Shown here: piece by piece, positions 13,501 to 26,083 of the stretch
How positions within the stretch are numbered: position 1 is the stretch's first letter
Layout: each line of letters begins with the position of its first letter
Assembly (NCBI RefSeq): GCF_032854445.1
Contig: NC_088301.1
Coordinates: 56,368,512-56,432,511, forward strand
Reading direction: 5' to 3'
DNA length: 64,000 nucleotides
Source: Liolophura sinensis
Lineage: Eukaryota > Mollusca > Polyplacophora > Chitonida > Chitonidae
Translations under genes and position numbers: made by a program
Notes under the pieces: model-generated
Told to the model about the DNA's origin: nothing
The model's input: only the letters and a program-made list of their open reading frames with translations
Database searches by the model: none

Positions 13501-16500
13501 CAAGAATTAAATACCACTACGGTTATGAAGATGAGGGAAATCCATACTGGTCTATCCTATCCAGAGGCAACCAACTCTAGCATTCCATATTTGGTAGGCA
13601 TAATACTCAAGCAATTCTTCACACACGACAGTAAATCAAAATGTTTCATGTATGTTATCCAATTATATAGATAAATAAATTGGTATCACTCAGGGGAGAC
13701 AGCTCTTACCTGCTGTCCTGTGCCATTCAACAGAGTATCAGCCAGTCTGACCTTCACACTGCTGCCAGTTGAAGATCTACCAAACAGTGTATACCAGGCC
13801 ACCTGAAGGAATAGTATTTATAATACACTACAAAACATTACCTTATCCCTGAATACACATGTACCAGACACAAAACAGAAGTTTATGTATACTTCTGTCA
13901 TAAGTTATACTGCAACACGACTTTTATAACATCAGTGAGAGACACTATTTCCATACACACGTAATGACAAAGCCCACTGAAGGCTATGACACAAAATACT
14001 GCCTACTGGTTAATGTTCAATTAAGAAACCAAACAAAATAAGTTTTGGCTTTAAGCACCTAGAATACTGACATGGAGACTAACATTGAAATAGAGCACAG
14101 TTGTAGTCCTTGAGGGACTATACATAGGACAGACATACAAAGAGACTTTCCAGAAATCACAATCCTTAGAATAATAAATTTTCAGCCAGAGTGCTTGCCT
14201 TTTCGCCAGATGATGGTGTGAAGGGGGCAGGTCTAAACACCATCCGTGTGTGGGTCCTACTCATCAGGACAGGGGCAGGTGGCACCTTAGCAACCTTTGG
14301 TGGAGCATTCCAGTCTATAGTGTTGTCCACATATAACCTTTTCTCGTCTACCTGAGCTCTTGTGATCAAAGTTACTGTGTCCTAACAAATGAAGAAATTC
14401 AGGTTATGTACTACAATGGTTATAAGCATAGAACATCTAAAAAAACATGTCAAGCAATAGAGAATATAGAGTACAAGGAAATAACAATTAATGAGATGAG
14501 TACACACTTGATCGGACAGAAACGAACAAGCAGCTTCTGATCGTTTACCTCAAGCAGTTTCCTCTGATCTGGTGCTGAAGTGATGTCTGTCTTGTTAATG
14601 ATAGCCCTCTGCATGTTGAGCAGGGCTTTCGAGATCAAAGACTTGTTACACCTGGCAGTCAGCTCCTCCACTGTTTCCACATAGTGACCTGCCATCTGTT
14701 GGCTAGAACCCTGTGGTTTAACATTAAGACATAATCAAACCTACTCAAGAGTAACATGTGTAAACATTACAGTAAAAGAAGGCATACTTATATGTATCTG
14801 TAAAAGTATATTTAAATTTTACTTCATGATAAATTTCATTAGATATGTATCCTGATTGTAAGACTACATCTGTCAGGATTATCTTCATGACTTCACTTAC
14901 AGCCCTGCTGTATGAATGGCAGCATAGAAGGATGATGATTAACACCTGGTGAAGTCATGGGATGAGATTAAATGTGAATCACTTCAAATTTCCTTTGTTT
15001 TTTTGGGCCATAATTAAAGTTCTACAAATGAACCTAAAGGTTTGAATCATGAAATTCCACATTCCAAAGTCAGCCATACATATAAACATTAAAAGTCTTA
15101 GCTGATAAATGACACTATCTACTGCCCGTATAACAAAATCATGCTTCTAAACAATAATAACATTAACTCATACAGTTCTCACCATGCGGACTTTTGTGCA
15201 AACTCTCCTGTATGGCTTCTTTATTTGCATTGCAGGGTCTAGAGAAAAATCAAAATTTACCAAAGAGTAAACATGAATAATGCAAATGTGGGGTTTTCGA
15301 ATCTTAGATGCAACCCCCCCTCCACCACCCCCTTCAAAAGAAATAAGACACTAATAATAACGATATTACAAAACATCAACAATTAATATACAGATAAATG
15401 AATGCATGAACGATTAAATTTCAACAATGACTTCCATTTTATAAATTTTTGTATTATTTAAACACAGACTGCTAACATCATATCAAGTTATCTTTTTTAA
15501 AAAGAGGAAGGTGAAATCTGTGTGGTCACACACCTGGCCCAAGTGCAGCCAGCTTCAGACAAACCCGATGGTACATAAGCAGGAGCTCAAGGTGGAGGTC
15601 TTTGATGGTGCTCCACAGAGCTGTAGCTGGGCTTGACTGGCTGAATGCCTCATGGTCTATATCTACCACTTTCTCATCCTCAGACTTTGTCTCCTCTGTC
15701 TCTGAATGGGTTGACACTTCTGCCTCTGCAACTGCACTCTCAGGGGAGAACAAATCACGGTTCAATTCCTGCAGAGGCAAAAGGCAAATGCACGTATAGA
15801 CCCATATACTTGATCACTACATCTGGTCAAGTTGGCTAAGAAACTGCGTAGCTGGACAGCATTGCAGTTTTACCTGTAGATCTGGACAATGTTGGATCCT
15901 AAGTCCCAATCCAGAGACCTTTAGTTAGAAGTTAAAAGTTGAACGAGTAACTTGTTACAAGTTGCAACTTCAAACAAGAATAGGTAAACTAATTCAAATT
16001 TGAAGTTAGACGTTACAACTGGTAACTTCTAATTAAAGGCCTATATGACTCTGGAGATCATTAACATTAAATAAATATAAATAAAGAACAGATTAGATGA
16101 GAAACATATTTACAGCTATGTTGCACCACATTCACCTTGAAACTAAAGCCTTTCCTTTACCAATTTATGATTTCAGGCATTATCAGCCCCAATATCTCAT
16201 ATACTGAAACTGAATGCAATCTTGCACACAAGCCACTGTTAATATGTTAAACAAAGTTTAACTGCAACAAAAGAACTATTCTTATCATACATTTTCTACT
16301 GCAGATACTTAGTTTTCACTCAGTAAATAAGATTCATTCTAAGCGCTTTTCATGCCCTTTTGCTAAATTATATCCAACATAAATTTAAATAATACAAATA
16401 TATTATAGATCACACCCAGAATGAAAAATTATCAGAAGCAATGCACTACATGAACATGTGAAAACCACTTCACAAAACTTCTAGGGGAGCCTACAAGCAA

Positions 16501-19500
16501 AGATTAGTTTGCATGGATATGAAAATAAAAAAATGAAATGTTGTGCACTACAATGACAAATATTTGGATAGAATACTTGCAAATAGCGCCTTAAGACCAC
16601 TGGAGAACGGCACCCTCAGCCATTCTTAGTAAAGCTTGGTGATTATTGAAATAATCACTTTTAACATATCCCTTTTTTCCCTCTGGATGGTGGACATCTC
16701 CGGGGTGAAAATGTTCGGTCATTCACTTTTTTTAAGAGCTCAAAGTCAAAATGATGACCTCAGATTGAACACGGAGATGTCTTTGTATCATGCAAATATT
16801 CATAATTTCAGGCTCCTAAATTGTTGATTGTTGTAATTTATCCACTTTCATGTTGTTTTACATGTACAATGATACAAATGGGACTTAAGACATTCCCCAC
16901 ATAAAAAAAAAATACACATTGTGATGACCTCATTTTTTTCATCACTATGAGGAGCTGAAAATATCACACATTTGACCCTTGATCTGTTTCACAAACAAAT
17001 CCAACAATGGTAACTATAGGCAGTTCAGCACAATGCCAGGGTGAAGGTTCATGTTGAAAAGCTGCCCATGAAAACAGGATCTGACTGCTTAACTGCTTTC
17101 CCTACAAGCATATGGCTTGGGTACTGATGGACTGATTACTCACTGGTGAACACCCAGAGCAGATCTGGGCTAGGGGCTCAAACATATATGACCTGGGGGT
17201 TTACACTGCTAAAAATGGCACCATTTTGTTATTATTGTTCTGCAGAAAACAGAACTAATGACACATTTGCACCTTTGTCATGTGACAGTGTTGGGGATAT
17301 TCAAGCAGCCTTAAATGTGAGCTAGCTGCATCAAAAGCCAGTGTTAAGTTGTCAAGAGTACATTACAGGCAGAGATTAGCTTGCAAACTGAGGTACCCAT
17401 ATGACCATAAACTCACAGCACTGTTGACCTTCACTTCTCTTCTGCTTTGTGATGGAACTGTGGATAATTTCTCCACATTAAACACAGACTCTGTCTCAGA
17501 GAGGAACAAAACATCCTCATCCTAGGGATAAAATTGGGCTCTATAGTACTCAGTGAATAATGAACCCAAGAAACATGGAGGTATTGCCACATACCTGGTA
17601 TTTATCACTCTTAGAATCATTGAAATTAGTTTCATGGTTTAATATTTAAATATTGCCATAGTCTCTGTAAACAACACTTTAAAAGGGTGAAAAATGTTTA
17701 ACAAAACAAAAAAAACAAACAAACAAAAAAAACAGGATTAACACCATGCAAAGATGCAACATATGAATGTCTAAAACATGCATGCCAAATCGTGCGAGAA
17801 AGTTGTAACTTTATTTAGCAGTATACAGCAGAAATTACTTAAAAAGAGTTCCTAAAACATCTAAATTTACCTTGACCCATCCTATGTCGGCAATAGACTT
17901 GCCATCTGAATGTGCAACAGTCTGTCTGGCTATGGAAACATGCTCCAGTCCTAGCTCTAGGATATCTCTAGCCTGTAAGAGCTGCTCTCTGACCCCCTGG
18001 TAAAGAATGGACATCTGGACATTCAAGTGGCTAACCACTGTGTGACTGGCAAACTCTCCTGCTGACATTGCACCCATGTCTGTAGTGGACTCCTTTAGCT
18101 GGGAACGGGAATCTGGAACAGCAGAGGTAAGAACACTGTAGGCCACACTGTGTGACTGTGTAATGGTCAGAGTGGAACAGAAAACACAACAATAGTTAAG
18201 ATTTAACTAGAAGATGTTAAGATTTAATAAAAAGTTTCCTTAATTTATCTCTTCCAAATGTCTTACCAGTAAGGTGAAAACAATTAAACTCCAAGAACTA
18301 CAAATTTAGAGAATCAGTCATTTTGTAAATGGTAACAATGAGCTGTTGTATCTTTGTAAATTCTCATTTAAACACTAGACAAAATTTGAAGAAACTTCAG
18401 TCTGAATTTTATCATTTTCATTCACACAAATATGATATAACATACATGTATATATTACAATATCAGTTTCAATTTCAACATGTGTAAATATTATAAAAAA
18501 AAAAAACAATCAGGAAAACACTGCTCTCTAAAAGCTATGTATAAATTAATCTGAACTTTGCAATCCCTGTGAGTACACTGGCTGAAGTTGCCTACCATCG
18601 TGAAAGTCCATCTGTGCTGCAGACTCCAGGACCAATGCCAGCCGCAAGACAACTTCAGAAGTAAGGGCTGGATCCACACGGCTTATCCCACACCAACAGA
18701 GTATCTGATGGACACTATCCAGGATGTACAACCACTTGAAATGTAAGAAAAAAGAACCATGAACACTTTACTTGCTGCCTAAAATGAATACAGGTTTATA
18801 CTGTGGCAGTTCTTAACAGAATTCATCAATCTTCAAATTTTATCTGTTAACATGGAACCATTCCTCCCTGAAGTACTTAATTTGGCTCCAATTTGTATAG
18901 CCTATTCTTTATTCCTGCCTTCACTCATGTGCTGCAAGTTAACAGTTCTAAACTCAGCTCGGACATGAGTTGCCATTGCATGATAAATAACCCATTAGTC
19001 AGTATTTTTGGAGTTGCAACAAATTATCTAATAACATTTAAAACATAAATTGTCTTAATGCTTTTTTTTATGACTTCTGAAAGCAAAAAAATTAATGACA
19101 TCTATGGCCTATCAATGGGGTTCTGTATGGTATAAGGAAAAGCAAAAAATAGTTCAAGGTGCTTGATTTCAATCAATTTTCCACAAAGAATGTTCAAACA
19201 ATACACATACATGAATTTACAAATACAGTCATCAATCAGTTTGATGTAGTATAAACTAAAGGCAAGATAAAAGCTTATCATAGGAATATCACATGAGCTA
19301 TATTTACTTTGCCAGGCTGCTCCATCCTTTGTAGATACTTGGCATTGTCAGATCCTGTCTGGTATTTTTCAAAGATGGCTTTGCATTTCTTCCAAAGAAA
19401 GAGGCCACCATCTACCATCATGTCCACGCAAAATGACTCTTTCTGGAGACAAAACAGAAATACAAGTTCAGAATATTTGGTTGTTGTCAAGAGTATAGTT

Positions 19501-22500
19501 CTAACATGGCATGATGCACATGGCCAATCATACAATTTGGTATGACGGGAAGGTCTGGCAACAACCTGCAGATGGTTGTGAGTTTCACCTGGCTCTGCCA
19601 GATATCCTCCCACCATGATGATGACCACCATCACATAAATGAAAATATTCTTGGCATAGAACACCAATCAATTAAATAATTAAATCATGCAAGACTCACC
19701 CCAAAAAGTTTAAAGCCAAGTTTGGTCACTGATATCTAAGTAGTTATATACACATGGACAATTTACAAGACATGAAACCTCACCAAATCTGATCTGAAAA
19801 TAAATGCACTAACAACATCTGCTAAGAAACAGTGTCACAAACTAAATAAAAAATAAGAAAGGGCAATAATTAATGGAGTGAGGAAAGGGAAACTGTGTCT
19901 AAACACAAAACAGGTTGTTTAATCAGCACTATAATAATGAAGAGATCATGACACTTACAGTGAATTTACCATTCACCACTGACATTAAAACATCAGCAAG
20001 CTGTATCAGATCATCACAGCCTTGGCTCAGGGAACGGGTTGACGTGCCTCCTATAAGTAAATGATAAAATAATCACTTCATACATGTACATTTTATTTAA
20101 AGAACACAGCACCACAAAAAAATTCTATGCAGTTGCCACACTATGAAAATATTTTGTTGGTAAAAAACAAGCATGATTCTGAAGAAGAAGCTATGACAAC
20201 CAAGCCAGCAACAGCTAGATATTTGAATGTTACTATGAAGAATAAATCCTAAAATGCATATCCTAAAACATTATTTTGGTTGGGAGAGTGTCTCATATAA
20301 CTACTGCGTGGAAGTATACTGTGATTAGACTTCAGTACATTGTATGACACAGGTAAAAACAATTTCTCTATGCCTTCCCAAAACATCCAAAACAGAAAGA
20401 AAATTAATAAAAAAAATGACTGGTTAATTTATTTTGTTGTTACTTTATTTCATTTACTACACTAGTCACACACAAGAAAATTGTACTTTTATGAAACCTT
20501 CACATCTTGAAAGAGAGGCCTACGTGACAAAGCTACAGACTTACAGCTAATGCTGAAATGGTCAAGGCAGATTTTGAACATGACATGCTCAAACAATTTG
20601 GTTAACAATTTACAATGTTAAGAAACACATGTTTACCTAGTTGTGATGGTGGATGATGAAGAGAGTCTTGGTTGATGACACTGCTGTCTTCTATAGCTGA
20701 AGTCTGACGTTTGTGACGACGACTTGCATTCACTCGCTCCATAGCCAAGAGGATCTCTAAAGCCTTTTCATCATTTGTATATCTGTTGTCATTGAGCATC
20801 TGCAATGAATGAACCAAAATAACAATTGCATGCTAAATAATGGTCATCTTGTATCTTTAAACTTTAACCAGCACAGCTGCTGAGCTGTAGTTATACACAA
20901 TTATTAAACTCTGAAACACAAAACAACTACAACTACAGCTGAGCATTTCTGTTTCTGCTTAAATACACCCCTGTCACCTGAACATGCTCAACCAGCAGTA
21001 CATTTTAAGGTCGTCATTAAATTATTATAGTTGACAAACTCAATGCATAAATTTAATGTAAAAAAAAGGTATTTTTTTGATTGTTTGAATCGACTCAGGA
21101 CCAACATTCATATTAACAATACTTTCATCCCATCTCCATATTGTATGAATATGAGAGGCATGCAATGAAAGTTGGTTTAATGGAAACTGAAAAAAAAAAA
21201 CACTACGAGCAAATATTTTTTTATATTGCCTTAAATCACAAACTCTTTGGATTTAAGATGTGTCGGTTATATAGGTCATATAGGTCAAGATTGTAATAAG
21301 AAAAGCAACTGATGTGCTCAATACGTTTATTTACCCTTATATAACTGAGGACTCTATCCACAAGCAAATCAAATGCTTCCCACTGCTCATAACAATAGGC
21401 CAGTTTCACAAGACGTACAGCAGCAGATAAGGGAACTCCATCTTCACCTTCAAAAACAAAGAACAAAATCTATCAAGGGTTCAAATGTGCACCAGATGCC
21501 GAGAAGAGTTAAATATAATAACAATATTATCTTTGTTCAAAGGTAGCTGGGTCAATTTACAATGAAATGTTTTTTTCCCTGAGGACTTCACAGGAAAAAC
21601 AATGTATAGGAACAAGGCATTCAGAGAATCCCACCAGCTCGCCTGTTATAGCAGTCAACTTGACAATGGAATCAGAATAAAGACAAAAGTTGTAAAGTGT
21701 TGTGGTGGTAAAAAAAGATGTCACTGTGGGGAGTTCTTGCTTAAAATTGAGGCAAATTGTGAAATGCATGCAGCAATCCATGAACAATTCCAGTGTTGTG
21801 AATGGCTGAGCACGATAGTAAAAATAACTTCATTCTGGGGGTGTTTGAGTACCAACTTGCTGGAGTGGTCTTTCATATGGAAATCGCTTCCCGTGATTGG
21901 CTATCTGTGTACTAAGGATGGCCACTGCATCCGCCTCATTGACCGAGCAAATACTCAGTTGACAAGTCACTGTTTGCGTGGATGGTTTAAACAATTTTTC
22001 ACCGTAAAGGAAAGGACATGCATCGGCCTGGCTCCTAGTACTATAAATACAGATGTGGAAAGCCTTCTTACAGATACTGTGTATACCAGATAAATTAGTA
22101 TACACAAATTACAAAAATGGTAAATCTGACAAAGCCCATAAATCTCATAAGCAAAAAAGTCACAGAAGCATGTTCTAGAAAACATGCTTACTACTGAAAA
22201 ACAAGTAAAAGTTTATATAATTGATAAAATTGTGTCTGTCAATTAAAATCATTAAAAATCATTCACAAAGCCTATAAAACTAAAACCAATAAAACAGATC
22301 AACTTCCATCAGTAGGTCCTCTTGCAGATGAACACAGGCCAAAAGAACTATAAAAAAAACTACACAAACAAAAATATAACTTTCTATTGCTGTATGTTGG
22401 AGGTAAAAAGAAAAGAGCTTAACCTGCCATCTGAGAATGTGCATGTACACACCACACCTTAAACTAGGGAGCCAGAAAAAAACCTAACCTTCAATCCATA

Positions 22501-25500
22501 TGTGATAGCCTAATATATAAGAGGTAAAAATAAAAAAAAAACCCTTAACCTATGGTCGGAGAATGTGCATTTATACACCATACCTTAGACTAGGGATCTC
22601 AAAAAAAGCCTCGCCTTCAATCCATGTATGATTGACCAATATCAAAGAGCTAAAAATCTAAGTATGTGCATTTACACACCATATCTTAGACTAGAGAGCT
22701 AAACAAAAAGGCTCAACCTTCAATGAATGAATGAGAGCCCATTGCACATGTACAGGAGATAAAAGAAAAAGCTTAATCTTCAATTCATGCATGAGAGGTT
22801 TGACCAAGAAAGCTAGCAACAATATGGATGAATAGAGACGAGCTTGTACTTCTGAATCATGACATATGTGCTCGAGGAATACTTTCTCACTGTTTTAAAT
22901 TGAATTTTGCTTAACTCTAATATGTATATTTTAATGTACATGTTAACAAAAGCCAAAATTTCCCCCTTTTCACAAAACCTTGCCTTACTTCATACACAGG
23001 CGAGCTGATAAATGTACTTTAGAGTCCCAAAAAATACTTCAATGTATATATAAAACAAGATAAAGCATCATGTAGTTTGAAAAGTGAAGCTACATACTCA
23101 TATATGTACAAAAAAGCAACAACACAACCAACAGACGGCACACTGCCGACCCCTTCCTGCCCTACTGCTGGCTGAAACCCCATACACACATGTACAAGGA
23201 ACAAACCAGTTGAGTGGAAGATGGCCCTTTTCCCATCTGTTTGGTTTGAACAATGCACATATATGTGAGAGTGTTACACTGACATAGCCTTATGAAAGGA
23301 CTTTTATAATAATAACAATAATAATACAGCTACATGTAAGTGAAGTATTTGTATTTTTTGACATATTTCAAATAATTTTATTTTCAAGAAAAAAATTAAT
23401 AAATAAATAAATAAAAATTAATAAAATAGACTTTTTACCCAGAGATGCCATTGTAATGAGGGATTTGGTATTGTTTATTCCTTGCATGGCAGCAAGTCCA
23501 GTAATGCTTCCAGCTTTGGGAAGACTGTAGGTCCCCCCACCACCTGGTAAATGCAAACAAACAGGGTCACTTATAATCACCTAATGAGAAGACAGTACAC
23601 TGGCAATATTTCCACATATATACAAGTATTCTATTCTTCCCAAGTATCTAATTATGAAACTTGCACAGTAATTCTTAGTTAAACATGATTTTTACACATA
23701 CATGTAATACTAAACATTAGTTGACACAAATGTATACTTGCAGATGTATACTTGCAGATGTGAAAGCTTACCTGCTAGGATTTCTTGGCCAGCCATTATC
23801 AGCTCTGCATAGACATCCAGAATTTCTGGCTCACTATCTTGGGCAGGTGGAGATGTGACTAATGTCCGCCTACTGGCATCTGTCAAGCTCTCAAGTATAC
23901 ACAAAAACTGGGCAGCGCTTCCTTCAAACATGTCTGACAGAAGCTTTTCCGTAGGAGTTCTTGGCCAAGGAAGCTATGTCATTGAAACCAAGATCAAAAT
24001 GTAGCTTAAACTGATTCAATAACCTGTCACAAAAGCTCACAACTTTCACATGTACACATAGCTTTGATCTTGTGTGCTTTAGTGTTGCTTCTAGCTTACT
24101 CAATTCAAGAATGTGGTAAATAAATGTTTGTTTATAATTAGAAAACAATACTAAAAATAAATTTAAAAAATTGAAACTATATAGACCACAACATAAAAAA
24201 TATTCAGTCATTTGTCATGATTTACCCCTTGTGCATCTTTCAGGTTTGCTCTTGTCTTTGGCCTCAAGAGATTTTTGGGTTTTCTTCTTGTTTCAAACAC
24301 AGACCTCTTAAATACCATGATGGCCATCTAAAGACAATACAAAACATCATGTCTGAGGAACTTTTAATTCAACGTCCGAAAGACACAAGAATAATCAAAA
24401 ATTACTGGAATAAATACAGCTTTGACAGACTGATTTCCTATAAGGCTTTTAAAGTCTGCCATTGATGCCTTTTTTTGCCAGACCGAAAGGATCACACATA
24501 AGCAAGGATTTTCTGAAGTGTCCGTGATCAAATCAGAATGAATGTAGCAATCTGATGCCATTCTGGACACTCTCAGGCATATCTACAATTATTATTTCAA
24601 CAATAACAACAAAAATATTAGTTAAGTTTTGTCAGGGATTGAATTAAAAATCTTTTCAACCTATAAAACAATGAATTATGACAAAAATACATTATTTCAA
24701 TTTACACAAGATGAAATATGGATGTTGCAATACTGAGTCAGAAATTCATGTTCAGTCACAAACACTAAGATGGGGGGAAAAATTTATACTGTACCTTCAC
24801 AGTAGCCTCACGGAAGATGAGCTCACTCTGAGGATTTTCTGTTCCACTGCTCATATTCTCCAGCTGGGACAGCTCATTTATTTTGGACAACCCTCGTCTG
24901 GCAAATGACTAAACAATTTACATCAAAACATATTAGTTGATGTATTAATCCAAACTGTTGGTGTTGAGTTTGTATGCATTTGTATGCCAATGATTAAGGT
25001 AACTGGCAACAACATGGATGAATACAGAAGAACAGGAATACTTTCTCACTGTTTTAATCTGAATTTTTCTTGAGTATGATATGTATATTTTGATGTACAT
25101 GACAAGAAAAGCCAAAATTAGGAAAAGTAAAAAAAAAAAGAGGATTGACACATACTGATATGTTTGCATTGGGAGTACAGTGACTAAATCAACTGGCCTT
25201 TAGTGTAATTTTTCTATTTTCTGCCATCTTAAATTGGCTTTTTACTTGAACTTGATAAGCTTACCTCCGCATTTGAGCCTGCCCTGCAGTCATAATAGCA
25301 CTGACACACTGATGTGTACAATATTGTCCTCCATGGCAAGTATTTCACACTGAGCAGAGGACCAGATGTCTCCATGCATACACTTGACCACAGCAGAAAC
25401 TCTATCACCTTAACACAGGAAAATGGCAAAGTATATTTGCTGATGAAACTAAACCAGGTGTGGAGAAATGATAGTCAGAAAACTGCCCACAGATTCTCAC

Positions 25501-26029
25501 AAAAGTCTCAAAATACCTTACTCTACCTATGGAATCACATTATATTAGTAATCACTTGTTTCATAATCACTTATGAAATCAGTTGCTTTTTGTTTTTCAA
25601 ATTTAACCAAAAACGTCTGAAATCAGCCAAGTGAAGGAAATTTTCGATGCCTGTTAAACCTAAGTAACAAAAGATTAAATGGTGCACTTATCTGTTTATT
25701 CCACAATGTGGTACATAAATCCTAATACGCAAGTGAAAACAATACCTTTGAACAGTGTCCGTATGACATCAGATATCTTGAAATGCTGTAAATGTGGATG
25801 GTACCTGTAATACAATGGAATAAAACTGTAAGCTACATGACATGTTGTTTTTTTAATGGTGGGATGAGTTATATAAACTGGAAGTCATAGTGCTTTTAAC
25901 AACACACTAATAGTAAAAATTTAAATACAGAAGTTGATATGCACTCATACAAGTATTATAATGTTAATGGGACGTACACAGAAACTGTGCATATCTTAAC
26001 ATGTACTATTTGAAATGACACAAGTTAAC

Positions 26030-26083
<54 letters not shown>

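Noticed and set aside
15526-15839. Plus-strand frames overlapping CFAP54 exon 20
   Set aside because: Antisense to a well-supported CFAP54 exon with clean phase.
21602-22093. 163-codon plus-strand open frame
   Set aside because: It overlaps a dispersed repeat in a CFAP54 intron, has no similarity I recognise, and lacks supporting exons or a promoter.
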